The notes beneath the pieces are model-generated. The model was not told where the DNA came from, searched no databases, and was given only the letters and a program-made list of their open reading frames with translations. Shown in pieces: positions 31,628 to 42,256 of a stretch of 64,000 bases of DNA (positions within the stretch are counted from its first letter, which is position 1; each line of letters begins with the position of its first letter). Source of the stretch: Prorocentrum cordatum (taxonomy: Eukaryota; Sar; Dinophyceae; Prorocentrales; Prorocentraceae); contig CAUYUJ010002736.1 of assembly GCA_963575745.1 (NCBI GenBank), positions 399,600-463,599 on the forward strand. Direction: 5' to 3'. A program made the position numbers and the translations under genes.

Positions 31628-31910
31628 GTAGTTGGGCTTCCCATTTTGGCCACGGACTTTGAAAAGACATTGCCTACGGTAGGTTTGCGTCGTGTCGACC
31701 AGCGGCGACCCCAGCGCGGGCGTTCAAGGTTGAACGCCGCCGGCGACCCAGAATCGATCGATGTTGAACGATCGGACGTTGCGGCAGCGGCCGATCGTTC
31801 AAGGTTGAACGATCCCTGCGGTGTCAAAAACCAGCGCCGGGGTCGACACGACGCGAACCTGCCGTAGTTGGGCTTTAAATTGGGGGACGGACTTTGAAAA
31901 GACATTGCCT
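31628..31910. mobile_element. M5 TIR element, copy 1, inside a 48-bp direct duplication
   Basis: The element is 31676-31865 (190 bp), with 26-bp terminal inverted repeats starting ACGGTAGGTT (two or three mismatches). The interior contains further inverted repeats around TTGAACGATC. It is flanked by a direct repeat of about 48 bp (31628-31675 and 31864-31910) that shares 'ggactttgaaaagacatt'. A second copy of the element is at 57061-57282. Confidence 0.8.
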
Positions 31911-32230
31911 ATTGCCTTGCATCTGCCTGGCATGTGGTCAGGAACGCGAGCAGCAGTGATCATAGAGCTTGTGTCACGACGTCCCCCCCCTTCTCGAAGA
32001 AGGGCAGCCCCCCTTTCCGTAAAGCTGTTGTGCCGTGTTTTACCCGTGTGGTCGTAAATTTCGAGGAAGGGTCAAGCGACAGTTTCAAAGCTCCTCCTCC
32101 TCCTCCTCTGAAATTAGTTGCCATGAATCCGTGCTGCTCTACACGCGGCGAATGTCCGGGATGGAGAATCAGAACGCGGTCGCAGGCGAGATCTGTATTT
32201 TGCCACACACAGAATCGACATGTCCTCCAT
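31911..32230. other. interval without a gene
   Basis: Unique-looking sequence; no supported frame or motif is seen. Confidence 0.5.
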
Positions 32231-32239
32231 CCGGCCAAA

Positions 32240-32705
32240 TGTTGAAGTGAACAACGAGTGCACGCGGCGTCGGGGTCAGAGCCCAGCTTTGGAAACGAGC
32301 AGTGCTCACTAGTTTGAAGGTGTTGCACGATTTTGAGGCGAATGCTCACTGCGCTAACGCGAGAGCCCTCATTTCAAAAAGAACTGCTCTCCATCTGTGA
32401 AGGTGGTGCAGAAGTGAAAGACGAATGCGCGCGGCGCTAAGGCGAGAGTAGCATTTTGAGAACGGCACCCGCTCCATCCATAAGTATAGAAAGTGTTGCA
32501 AACGTTGAAGTCGAATGTGCACGGCGCCAAGGCGAGAGCGATTGTTTGATATCCGCCTTATATATGTGGCATTGTTTGTAAGTTGTTAAGGCGAATGCGC
32601 GCGGCGCTGAGTTTAGAACCACCACGTCAACAGGAACCGCCCGCCATCTGTAATCAGGTCGCAGGTTTTCAAGACGCATGCGCGCGGTGGTAAGGCGAGC
32701 ACCAC
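32240..32705. repeat. degenerate ~85-bp tandem repeat, about six units
   Basis: Units are marked by a conserved segment like 'gaatgcgcgcggcgctaagg' near 32255, 32336, 32421, 32511, 32590 and 32670. The spacers diverge more. No coding potential is consistent between units. Confidence 0.72.
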
Positions 32706-32819
32706 AGTTTGACCCTTCATCCAGCCATGCTACTGGTGCAAATAGCGAGTTTCAGGATAATGCACGGTGGTGGAGTCTCAGGCGAATTTCCCCGCCCGCC
32801 TGACCGACACGCTGGGTGG

Positions 32820-32960
32820 GGGCACGGTGAGGAGGAGGAGGAGCAGGAGCAGGAGGAGGAGCAGAGAGGAGGGAGGAGGGATGAGAGGAGAGAGACAGAG
32901 AGAGAGAGGCAAGCTAGGTACGCTCGCGCCACATCTGACACCCGATCCCTCCCCCCCACC
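32820..32960. repeat. (GGA)n patch plus shared 'aggcaagctaggt' segment
   Basis: The purine-rich patch at 32830-32905 is followed by a segment (32910-32955) also found after a purine patch at 49300-49345 and, inverted, before the pyrimidine tracts of the repeat at 1340-2470. It is part of the same dispersed family. Confidence 0.6.
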
Positions 32961-33002
32961 CACTCCACTTGCGCTGATGTTTCTCTATCCCGCCACCTGG
33001 TT

Positions 33003-33159
33003 TACCAGCCTCGAACGTATCCCTATCTCTAAGATTGACACGCCAAAAGGCGATGACAATCTTAGGGATTCGCCCTTAAAAAATAAGGGAACCCCTAATA
33101 TTGGCATCGTGATGAGGAGGTGCCCAGCATAGAGATAGGGATATGTTCCAGGCTGGTAA
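33003..33159. mobile_element. M1 TIR element, copy 1
   Basis: 157 bp with about 25-bp terminal inverted repeats (TACCAGCCTCGAACGT / reverse complement at the right end) and an inner inverted repeat CTAAGATTG ... CAATCTTAG. Flanks CTGGTT and CTGGTG look like a 6-bp target duplication with one change. Other copies are at 44256-44415 and, reversed and truncated, 36801-36907. Confidence 0.85.
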
Positions 33160-34254
33160 CTGGTGTCATAGCGAACCTGGCACACCCAAAAAGACCCCGT
33201 CGTGCTACGCACAATCTGAAATAGGGAGCTGCGCGTATTGGAGGGGGAAGCTGCGGTTGAGCAGGAGGATGAGCAGGAGGACAAGCAGAATGATGAGGGA
33301 GGAGGAGGAGGAGGAGGGCGACGAGGAACGGGAGGAGCACGAGTACCAGGGGAAGGCGGGGAAGTGAGAGGGAGACGACAGCGGCGAGGAAACATCCGGA
33401 TTCCGAGCTGAGGCCCGCGCTGGGGCGAGAGCGCCGTTCTGAACGACGTGAGCGAAGCGCCGATCTTAACATGAGGCCAACGCTGCAGCGAGATACAAAC
33501 TGACATCAAGGGAGGAACAAAACACCCCGACCCCGAGAATTGGCGTTTACTAAGCGGCCCTGGGATTTTCCTGAGCAGCCCTGCCCTGTTCGCTTCCTTC
33601 CTTTGGTGCGTTTGCGAAACGGCTTCGCTCGTCTGGGTGCTTACTGCAGTCAGCCCGCAAAGCAAGGATGGGCAACCTTCCCAAGGGCACCCTAACATCC
33701 TTGCCTCCTCGGTCCATCCTTGGCCACTTTCGCTGGCCGCGCCCCGCTCGGAAAGCTTCGAGATGGGCGTCCAGGGCCCTTGCATCCTCATCGCGCATCC
33801 TTCTGATACGGGCCGGCTGTAGGCTCAGGGGGGGCGCATCGACCCCCAATCGCCCACTCGTCGCCAGAGGCTGTGGCGGGACGCAGGAACCGCAAGGGGG
33901 GCAACGTTGGGGGAGGGGGGATCGGCTCACGGGAGGTTCGAGTTTCAGGGCTCCCAGGCGTTTTCGTCGGTTCTCGGCGGCTTCGGCAGCTGCGCCTCGC
34001 CAAGCGCATTCCAGAGGTGCCAGGATCATCCCGAACGGCCGCTGGAGAGCCCAGTTAAGGCGCGAAAAACTTGAGGGACAACGTCAGGGTGGGACAGGCT
34101 CAGGGGGGATGCATCGACTCGCCGCCGACGCAGGCTTGGTAGCCCTCCCCGCCCAGGAGCGTGCGCTTTCGCTATTGGGGGGCCGATCGCCGATCTCTGG
34201 GCGATGCATCGCCGAATCCAGGTGGATGTCTCCCCTCCTGAGCTGGTCCTTTGT
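33160..34254. other. repeat mosaic without a gene
   Basis: Contains a (GGA)n patch (33245-33330), a segment at 33503-33595 repeated at 45151-45245, and a segment at 33660-33800 repeated at 37075-37230 ('gaggatgggcaa' and following). No supported gene; frames differ between the repeat copies. Confidence 0.6.
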
Positions 34255-34487
34255 GGGCCACAGAAACGGCAGGGCCGTTTTTTCATCGTTTCCAAAAAAG
34301 TGTCCCTTGAAAATGGAAACGGCAAACAAACGGCGACCGGAAACGGCAAAAAAACGGCTCCAGGATTGGAACCGGAGCCGGAACCGGTCAAAAATCGGCG
34401 ACGGAACCGGTAAAAAACGGCGTCGGAACCGGCAAAAAAACGGCAAACGGAACCGGTAAAAAAACGGCCCTGTCGTTTCCAGGGCCC
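34255..34487. mobile_element. M7 TIR element with internal minisatellite
   Basis: Ends are about 30-bp inverted repeats containing GAAACGGCAGGGCCGTTTTT. Between them at 34310-34460 is a minisatellite of units like CGGAACCGGTAAAAAACGG. Target duplication not clear. Single copy in this window. Confidence 0.65.
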
Positions 34488-35245
34488 ACTGAGCCCCCTG
34501 GCGTTTCCCCTCACCCCTTCGCAGCGCGCCACCCGTGGTGGACGCGTACAGCCTCTCGGCCTTGGGAAACGTACGGTTAGGCGCGGCTGGGGGGGGAGGC
34601 CTGCGCCGGTCTGAGAAATCCGCGCGGAGCTGCGACAGCTTCTTGTTATGCAGTTGTTTGTTCCTCTGTTCGACCTTGGGAAACGTCGGTATCAGGTCTT
34701 CTCCGATGCCTCCTCTGGGATTGAACTCCTGGGAGGTTCTGAGTCGGCGCTGGCATTCCGCCCGTCGAAAACTGGCCCAATCTGACTAAATCCCGTTTTT
34801 GTCCGGCTACATCCCGCCCAATCCGGCTTCATCTTGGGCCTAATTCAGTCTAATCTGGGCCAATGGCTTTTGATTCGGGCTTACGTCGGACGGGGCTAGG
34901 ACGAGGATAAATCCGTTCCAGAGCGTTCCGGAACGCTCTCAGAGCGTTCCGGATCGCTTTGAGAAGGCCGCGGCGTTTGATTTACATTCCAGGGCGGCCA
35001 GATCTAGGAGATTCTTGATTGATCCCCGCCTGATGTTATCATCGTCCTGGTTTTGTCTTATGGCGAAGACCTTCCCCATCGGTCGTTGAAAGTAGGTATT
35101 TTTGGATTCCCAGATTCCAATCTACTTTAAGCGCCTTCCTACTGCAATGATCGAGAGACTTCACCTTTTCCGTCCTCCATGTAGGGGTCGAGCGGACACC
35201 CGATCTACTTTCAACGTTTTCCTACTTCATGTTTCTACCTTCGCA
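34488..35245. other. interval without a gene; short inverted repeats
   Basis: Contains short imperfect repeats of a 'tccggctncatc' type (34785-34850), a GAGCGTTCCGGAACGCTC palindrome cluster (34918-34960) shared with 41711-41760, and an inverted pair GTTGAAAGTAG / CTACTTTCAAC (35085-35095, 35203-35213). No gene. Confidence 0.55.
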
Positions 35246-35440
35246 GGCCCAGAGGTTGACACCAACACCAATATCGGCGGTATGTCTCCACCGCGGGAAG
35301 AATATCCCGATCTCGGTGATGGTGGTAATATTTTGGCTTCAGGGTGACGGACGTATCACCATCAACACCGAAGTCTAGGATCATCTTCCCCCTGTGGAGG
35401 CACCCCACCCTGTGTTGGCGTTGGTGCCCATGTCCAGGCC
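35246..35440. mobile_element. M8 TIR element
   Basis: 195 bp with about 50-bp imperfect terminal inverted repeats that start GGCC and contain CACCAACNCCAA and TCCACNGNGGGAAGA. Single copy in this window; target duplication unclear. Confidence 0.65.
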
Positions 35441-35717
35441 CCCAGTGCTCCGAGGTTGGTAAACCTCCCACCCTGACTTTTTTTGGATCTGCAGGGCGAG
35501 AGCGAACCTCTTCCGCTGAAAGCTAAGCGGGCCGCGCACAGCTTTAATTAGCAGAGAATGGGCGGAAGAAGGCGGGGCCTCACGCGGCCGGGAGTAGGCG
35601 AAGCCCAGGGCCTCCCACCCTGACGCGCCGATCAGCGAGTTGGCCGTTTTCGGTTCGCGAGAGGTGGGCAACTGTCCTGACTGGGGCCTGCCGGGAGCTG
35701 CCTCCCGAGCTCCCTTC

Positions 35718-35888
35718 AGGCCGGACGAAAGGGGGGGATCGGGAAAGGGGGGGGTACGAAATTTGCTGCATGCAGCTGGTTCCAGCCGCGCCGAGGGGCC
35801 CACTCCTCCATACATAGCCGCCTCCGGCGCCGGGAGGCGCCGGGAAAATCGGCCACGTCGAGCCTCGATGACATTCGCCCGACCCGAA
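35718..35888. mobile_element. M2 TIR element, copy 2
   Basis: Matches copy 1 with a shorter left end; flanked by CCCTTC on both sides (35712-35717 and 35889-35894). Confidence 0.82.
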
Positions 35889-36235
35889 CCCTTCGCGCCG
35901 CGGCCGCGAGAGCGCCGCACACCCCGCGCGGCCGGTGGGCGGGGCGGCCTCGGCCCCGGCGCCCGCCCGCAGGCCCTGCACCTGCCGTCTCCGCGCCCGT
36001 CGCCCCGTGGCAGCAGTTCCAGGCGGGGAGGGAGGAGGAGGAGGAGGAGGAGGAGGAGGAGGAGGAGGAGGGACGAGCAGGAGGAGGAGGAGGAGCGGAG
36101 CAGGGAGGAGGAGGAGGAGGAGAGGAGGAGGAGAGGAGGAGGAGGACGGAGGACGGAGGGAGGAGAGGAGGAGGAGGAGGAGGAGGAGGAGGAGGAGGAG
36201 GAGGAGGAGGAGGAGGAGCAGGGAGGGTGCCGACC
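35889..36235. repeat. GC-rich lead-in and (GGA)n array
   Basis: Purine array from about 36020 to 36225. No gene. Confidence 0.85.
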
Positions 36236-36800
36236 ATGGCTCTACGCTCTGTGACCTACGCTCTATGGCCTACTGTCGGGTGCCGCTGCGAGCAGCGCTT
36301 TGGGAAGCAACGCTGGGGGGGCAGGGGGGGGGCGTCGCCACCCTGTGGGCCGTGGGAAGCGGTCCTCGGGGTCCCGGGTCAGATTGCCGACACCCCCCCC
36401 CCCTCTCCGGTCCCCTCCGTTGTGGGCAGGGGTGGGCGAGGGGTTGCCCCCGCCCCCCCCTCCCCTGTAGACGGGGGGAACTCCATGCCCCCCCCCTCCC
36501 CTGTCCTCCCTGTCGCCAGGGTGGACAGGGGAAGACTCCCCCGTGTGGACGGGAGGAATGGGAAGAGGAGGATCGATCGATCGACACAGAGTCCTCGAAT
36601 CAGAGCATCGCATGAAAAAGTCGGATGAACCTCGGTGCACAGAAGTATCATACCCCCACTGTCGTTGCGCCAAGGCCAGCGGGCGGTGTTCCCGCCTCTG
36701 GCCACGGTACAGGGTGCTCTGGTACACCTGCCCGACACAGAGGCACCCAGCCATCAGGCGGGCTCCCCGATCTCATGACTACCTTCCTGCAACGCTGAGC
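36236..36800. other. GC-rich interval with C/G runs, no gene
   Basis: Many C7-C9 and G7-G9 runs at 36310-36500, then unique-looking sequence. No supported frame. Confidence 0.5.
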
Positions 36801-36907
36801 ACGATGCCAATCTTAGGGATTCCCTTATTTTTTGAGGGCGGATCCCTAAGATTGTCATCGCCTTTTGGCGTGCCAATCTTAGGGATATGGATACGTTCGA
36901 GGCTGGG
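36801..36907. mobile_element. M1 TIR element, copy 3, reversed and truncated
   Basis: Reverse complement matches M1 from the TACCAGCC-side end (here near 36907) through the inner inverted repeat; the outer part of the other end is missing. Confidence 0.75.
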
Positions 36908-37059
36908 GCAGATTTCGTCGCTTGCTTCTCGCGCGTTGTATTTCGCAGCAGTTTCACCTGTCTGTTTCAAGGGGCCAGCGTGCTCAGCACGCCTGCCGCC
37001 CGTCTCCGGGCCGCCCTCCCGGGCGTGGACAGCTTTTCAGTTCTGGCGGCAGCAAGCGG

Positions 37060-37690
37060 TGGAGTCAACCTGCATAGCGAGGATGGGCAAGCTTCCCAAG
37101 GGTACCCTTGCATCCCTATACCTCCCCGATCCACCCGTCGCCTCTCCTGTTGGCTGCGCCCCGCCCGGCCCGGAGAAAGCTTCGAGATGGGCGCCCGGGG
37201 CCCTTGCATCCTTCTCGCGTGCCCTTGTGCTACGGGTTGGTGCTGGCCGGCCCCCTCTCGCTTCCCCCCTGGGCTCCTCCCCCTTTCCCCCCCCGGCACG
37301 CAGCCGCCGCGCCCGCCGCGCCCGCCAGGCCCGCACTCGAAGCCGAGGAGCACCGCCGCCACCCGCGGGCCCCTCCCGCCCCCCACCAGCGGGGGCCGGG
37401 CTCGTCTGGCGAGTCGCCGTCGTCGTCCTCCAGCTCCTCCTCCTCCTCCTCCTCCTCCTCCTCCTCCTCCTCCTCCTCCTCCTCCTCCTCCTCCTCCTCC
37501 TCCTACACTCCCCCTCCTTTCACTCCTCCTCCTCTCCTCCTCCTCCTCCTCCCCTCCTCCTCCTCCTTCTCCTCCTCCTCCACCTCCTCCCTCTCCTCCT
37601 CCTCCTCCTCCTCCTCCCTCCTCCTCCTCCTCTCCTCCTCCTCCCCCCCTCTTCCTCCTTCCTCCTTCCTCTCCCCGGCTCGGCTCATAT
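37060..37690. repeat. dispersed repeat segment and (TCC)n array
   Basis: 37075-37230 matches 33660-33800. A (TCC)n array runs from about 37420 to 37680. No gene. Confidence 0.75.
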
Positions 37691-37800
37691 AAGGCTGCAG
37701 CATATCAGCTGTTCTATCATGTGCAGAACCCACGCGAGATCGATTCTTGCTTGGAGGTCGTTTCTCTGACAGTTTCGCGCGAGGTCATACAACGTGTTCT

Positions 37801-38440
37801 TTATGTGACTGGGCAGAGTGATCGAGCATGGACACGACCGCCCGCAGTTTTCCACCATGTGTTACAAACAGGAAAGCGCGGACCAAGAGCCGAAGTTTGA
37901 CATCTTCCGTCGTCGAGTGTCAGTTGCCCATTACGCCGTCCCCTAATGGTTTCGGCCAAGGCGTGAGACTGATGCAGATTTTCATAGGACCCGGGGACAG
38001 CGGCATGACGTGCCAGATGCTCGAGCATTCTCATATTGGGAATGAGAGCGTTACATAACAGCACCTCTACGATCATTCTCCACAGCACCGTTCCGAGCGT
38101 GACTTGTGTATGCACTTCAAAGAAGCTCACCATCCAGGCAAAATTAATGACAACACAAGGTGGTTTCTCATCAGGGGGATATGATGAGATGCCGCGGCGT
38201 ACCACCGGACGCCCGCAGCGGACCGATCTCGGAATTCGAAGGGGCTTGTAATTCAGAGGCAGACAGGCTTGCCGAGGCAGGGGCAGCTCTCAGTCGCCAC
38301 GACGAGGCCGACATTTCGCTGGCAAGAGGAATGTTGTTTCTATCCCCGCAGGTCTTGAAGCTCACTACTCGTGCCGAAGTCTTGTTCCGAGGAAGGACGC
38401 TATGACGGCATTGAGGCCTGGGGCTTCACGATGGTGCCCC
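37801..38440. pseudogene. possible retroelement remnant, unrecognised
   Basis: A 134-codon minus-strand frame (37801-38205) and an 81-codon plus-strand frame (38160-38405) overlap. The plus-strand frame holds NSEADRLAEAGA, which resembles the end of an RNase H domain in non-LTR elements (G-N-x-x-A-D-x-L-A). Nothing else is diagnostic, and only one of the two strands can be right. Confidence 0.25.
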
Positions 38441-38469
38441 TGGAAGGAGAAGAAGAGCTCGGGGGAGGT

Positions 38470-38900
38470 ACCTGGAGGAGGTTTAGGCGGAGGAGGAGGA
38501 GGAGGAGGAGGAGGACGAGGAGGAGGAGGAGGAGGAGGAGGAGGAGGAGGAGATTAGGAAGGAGGGCCCGCTGCTGCTTCTTAATCTGCGCCCCCTGCAC
38601 CCGCCCCCCCCCCGGGCGAGCCCTCCCCGCCCCCCGGCCCCCCCGAGGGCGCGCGCGAGTGCTCTCGTGCGTCGGGGCCTGAGCAGGTGCCCTAGGGAGT
38701 GCAGGAGGCGCACGAGCGGGCCCCAGCGATATATACACACCACAGCCGCCTCCCTCGCCTCGCCCTCCTCCCTCTCCCCGGGAAAGACGCGGGGAAGAGG
38801 GGCAGCAGCGGCGGAACGGGGACCGGAGGTGGTGGTGGTGGTGGTGGTGGTGGTGGTGGTGGTGGTGGTGGTGGTGGTGGTGGTGGTGGTGGTGGTGGTG
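38470..38900. repeat. (GGA)n and (TGG)n arrays up to the assembly gap
   Basis: (GGA)n at about 38480-38560; (TGG)n from 38828 to 38900, where it runs into the gap. Confidence 0.9.
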
Positions 38901-39000
38901 NNNNNNNNNNNNNNNNNNNNNNNNNNNNNNNNNNNNNNNNNNNNNNNNNNNNNNNNNNNNNNNNNNNNNNNNNNNNNNNNNNNNNNNNNNNNNNNNNNNN
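38901..39000. other. assembly gap of 100 N
   Basis: Exactly 100 N, the usual placeholder for a gap of unknown length, placed inside a (TGG)n array. Confidence 0.98.
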
Positions 39001-39365
39001 TTCTCGGCTGGGCCGTCGGACCTATCCCCCGTCTCTCTCCTTCAGCGGTGTGCGACCGACGCTGTGCGGATGCCACCGCGTGGGGGTGGCCCCAGGCCAC
39101 GGCGCGACACCTCCTGCTCTCCATGTGCCTCGGGCTCCTTCCTCTTGCCCTTCCGCCAATACCGCTGCTCATGATGCCACCCCCCCCCGACACCGTGCGG
39201 ATGTCACGCGATGGGGGTGGCCACAGCGCGGCATCTCCTTTCCGTTTTGCCTTTCCTGCTGCTGCCCCTCCTGCTGATCCCGCTGCCCCGGCATATCCCC
39301 CGCGCTGTACAGATGCCACGCTGTGGGGCTGGCCACAGCGCGGCATCTTCGGCTCTTCGCGCTGA
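39001..39365. repeat. ~90-bp degenerate direct repeats
   Basis: The segment with 'cgctgtgcggatgccacg' and 'gggtggccac' recurs near 39060, 39190 and 39305 with decay, suggesting about three tandem units. No gene. Confidence 0.5.
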
Positions 39366-40015
39366 TCCTGTTGCTCCTCCTCCTCCACTTCCTCCTCCTC
39401 TTTCTCGTCCTCGTCCTCTTTCCTCCTCCTGCTGCTCTTTCCTGCTCTTCCTCCTCCTCCTCCCCCTCCTCTTCCCCCTCCTCCTCCTCCTCCTCCTCCT
39501 CCTCCTCCTCTCCCTCCTCCTCCTCATCCTCCCTCCTCGCTCCTCCTCCTCATGCCTCCTCTCCTCCTCCCTCCTCTGCCTCCTCCTCCTCCTATTTCCT
39601 CCTCCTCCTTCCTCTCATCCTCCTCCTCCTCTTCCTCCTCTTATCCTCCTCCTCCTTCCTCCTCCTCCTCCTCCTCCTCCTCCTCCTCCTCTTCCTCCTC
39701 CTCCTCCTCCTCCTCCTCCTCCTCCTCTTTCCTCCCTCCCTCCTCCTCCTCCTCCTCCTCCTCCTCCTCCCTCCTCCTCCTCCCTCCTCCTCCTCCTCCT
39801 CCTCCTCCTCCTCCTCCTCCTCCCTCCTCCTTCCGCCTCCCCTCCGCCTCCTCCTCCTCCTCTCCCTCCTCCTCCTCTCCATCCTCCTCTTTCCTCCTCC
39901 TCCTTCCTCTCCTCCGCCTCCTCCTCCCCTCCTCCCCCTCCGCCTCCTTTACTCCTCCTCCCTCCTCCTCCTCCTCCTCCTCCTCCCTCCTCCCTCCTCC
40001 TCCTCCCCCGATCCT
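39366..40015. repeat. long (TCC)n array
   Basis: About 640 bp of (TCC)n with interruptions. All frames are open, coding poly-Ser, Leu or Pro; none is a gene. Confidence 0.95.
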
Positions 40016-40239
40016 TCCCTCCGACGCCCTCCCCCGATCCCCTCGCCGCGCCCCCCCTCGGCCCTCCACGCCCCGCGGCGCCGCTCCGCGCCTCGGCGGC
40101 GGCCCTCGGCGCCGCGGGGCCGCTGCCCGCCGCCTCTGCCCGTGCGCGGTGCCATCGGACGGCGGCGGCGGCACCGCCTGCCCGTGCGCGGGGGGAGCGT
40201 CGGCGGCGACACCGTAAGGGGTACGCACTACGGGTGCTG

Positions 40240-40700
40240 TGAAGTCGGGCGTGTCCCCCCACAGGAGGATTGTCGAGGAAAGATAGAAGAAAAGTACCCC
40301 AAGGATGTTCAAAACACAGTCCAAACATAGTCTGGGGACTACTTGTTGGTGCCATCGGAAGGCGGCGGCGGCACCGCCTGCCCGTGCACGGGGGCCCGGC
40401 GAGGGCCCCTGGGGGCCGAACTCTGCGAAGAACCTCCGCCTCGGTTTCTCCCATGCGTTGGCTCTCTGGGGGGGGGGGGGGGGGTGGGCGCCGCCGACGG
40501 CGCTGCAGCAGCGGAGGCGCTCCCGGGCCCACGGGCGCCGCGGCCCGCTGCCGAGGGCACCAGGGCGGGCGAGGCCCTCGAGGGCGAGTACAAAAGTAGT
40601 CAGGGGACTTTAAAAAAAAAAAAAAAAAAAAAATGTGGTATGTTTTGGGTATGTTCATTCTTCGTCGAGAATCCCCCTGTAGGGGGACACGCCCGACAGA
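40240..40700. mobile_element. M4 TIR element, copy 1, interrupted
   Basis: The left end TGAAGTCGGGCGTGTCCC (40240) and right end (about 40672-40697, with GGGGGACACGCCCGAC) match M4 termini at 43981-44138 and 58680-58842. The interior is longer than in other copies because a GC-rich segment (about 40345-40600) that partly duplicates 40138-40200 has been added. A run of about 20 A lies at 40612-40632. Confidence 0.6.
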
Positions 40701-40916
40701 AGGGTATTGTGGAAAGTTGCCGACACTTGCGGCTTCAGGGCCTCTTTTTGGCACCCCGGCGCTGCCCACGCCGGGGAGGGTGGGGTTCGCCGGGGGCCAC
40801 TGGCGGGCCACTGGCGGAAGTATTCGTCGGTGGAGTCCCCGCGAGAGGGGCGCGGAGCGTCGGCGGCGCGCCCAGGGCATTGGGACAGTTTTTGGGGCAC
40901 GGGGACTGGCAATCCG

Positions 40917-41070
40917 ACTCCCCTTCCTCCCTCCTCCTCCTCCCTCCTCCCTCCTCCTCCTCCTCCTCCCTCCTCCTCCTCCTCCCTCCCTCCCTCCCTC
41001 CCTCCCTCCCTACCTCCCTCCCTCCCTCCTTTCCTCACTTCCTCACTTCCTCCCCCCCTCCCGGCCGACG
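40917..41070. repeat. (TCC)n/(TCCC)n array
   Basis: Pyrimidine array. It is followed at 41070-41150 by short repeats of a GACTGGTC/GACCGGCC type. No gene. Confidence 0.8.
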
Positions 41071-41246
41071 CTCTGACCGGCCGACTGGTCGACTGGTCGA
41101 CTGGCCGATTCCCCGACGGGCCGACCGGCCGATTGGCGGGCTGCGGTCCGACTCCGCAGCCTGCGGAGTCGTAGAGCTTCCCCCGGTGCCTCAGAGATGG
41201 TCACTCTGAGCCCGGGAGGGGGAAGCTGTTTTCGGGCGAAGAGAAA

Positions 41247-41383
41247 TATGCACATGCACCGATCCTGACAACGTCCATCCTTGACCCAGGATCGGTGCAC
41301 ATGCCTTCCTGGCCGAGGTAGGAGGGCATATGCACCGATCCTGGGCTCAGGATGGGTCTGGCCAGAATCGGTGTATGTGCATA
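41247..41383. mobile_element. M6 palindromic TIR element
   Basis: Four copies of a unit like TATGCACATGCACCGATCC alternate in orientation (41247, about 41290 inverted, about 41329, about 41363 inverted), so the outer and inner pairs can both fold. Single locus in this window. Confidence 0.68.
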
Positions 41384-41710
41384 GATCTTTTTCCTCTATG
41401 TTTTCTGGGGAGTCGTGCCCAGCAGTTCCTCGCAGCCGAGCGAGGCTGGCACGGCCTCTGGTGCGCACTCGTCCGCAGACTATAGAGGCGTGCAGCGCTG
41501 CCTCGGCGGCGGGCCCCCCTCGGCGCGCGCCTCCCGGGGCGCGCCGCCCGGCCGCTCCCCGCCGCCTGCCGTGAGATCGGTGCCCTCGAGGGGGGTGCGG
41601 TCGACGCGCACGGGCAAAACGACGCGAAGATCGGGACAAAATCGGATCGGGATAACTCGAAAGCTCTGAGAATCGGCGGGTTTGGAGGATGTATTGAGCG
41701 CCGCGGCCGC
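41384..41710. other. GC-rich interval without a gene
   Basis: No supported frame or repeat is recognised. Confidence 0.5.
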
Positions 41711-41760
41711 TCCAGAGCGTTCCGGAACGCTCTGAGAGCGCTCCGGAACGCTCTGGAGCG
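41711..41760. repeat. near-perfect ~49-bp palindrome
   Basis: CTCCAGAGCG ... CGCTCTGGAG with inner GTTCCGGAAC and GCTCCGGAAC blocks; only a few positions break the symmetry. A related inverted cluster is at 34918-34960, and both are next to 'ggataaat/atttatcc'. Confidence 0.8.
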
Positions 41761-42075
41761 ATTTATCCCGATCTTAGCCCTGTTTTAACAGGGAGGAGGA
41801 ACGGCGTTCCCCAGGCTGCCTTTTCGGGGGCGGAAAAGAGGGGGGTGATGACTGGGGAGGGTGGGGATATCATGGCGGGGGCCACGATATCGCCCCAGAT
41901 TTCATGGCGCCTCTTCTTGCTTCATGACGTCCCTGGCCCCCCCGCTGGGCCGCGCACATGCCGCCGGTCACGATTTGCACCCCCCCCTCTTGGACACCCC
42001 CCTCTTGGCCGCTCCCGACCCTTGCATCCTGACCTCCTCGGCGCATCCTCGGCCACTCTCCTTTCCGGGAGACGT

Positions 42076-42256
42076 AAGACTCGGGCAAGCCAGAACTCGG
42101 GTTTTCCGACGCTTTCTGACGAGCGCGTCCTGGATTTTGACGGTCCAGTTTTCGTGGGATGTCTGCAGCGGGAGCTCGCGCCACATTTCTGACTGGGCCT
42201 CGTCACTTTTATGATGGCCCCGTCAGGCCAACCCGAGTCCCCCATACCCGAGTCTT
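42076..42256. mobile_element. M3 TIR element, copy 1
   Basis: 181 bp; termini AAGACTCGGG / CCCGAGTCTT with a second inverted ACTCGGGT pair just inside. Left flank ACGT, right flank CGTT; the 55503-55683 copy has the same length and ACGT on both sides. Confidence 0.82.

Noticed and set aside
31648-31657. 'attttggcca' as a spliced-leader relic
   Set aside because: Only a short T-run and GGC match; the rest of the leader is absent.
36236-36628. ATG-led frame after the (GGA)n array
   Set aside because: C/G-run driven, with overlapping opposite-strand frames and no motif.
40612-40632. A-run as a retroposon tail
   Set aside because: No target duplication or spliced-leader relic could be paired with it; left as part of the interrupted M4 region.
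39211-40880. Frames of 220-420 codons on both strands
   Set aside because: Produced by the (TCC)n array; Ser, Leu, Pro, Arg or Glu runs only.
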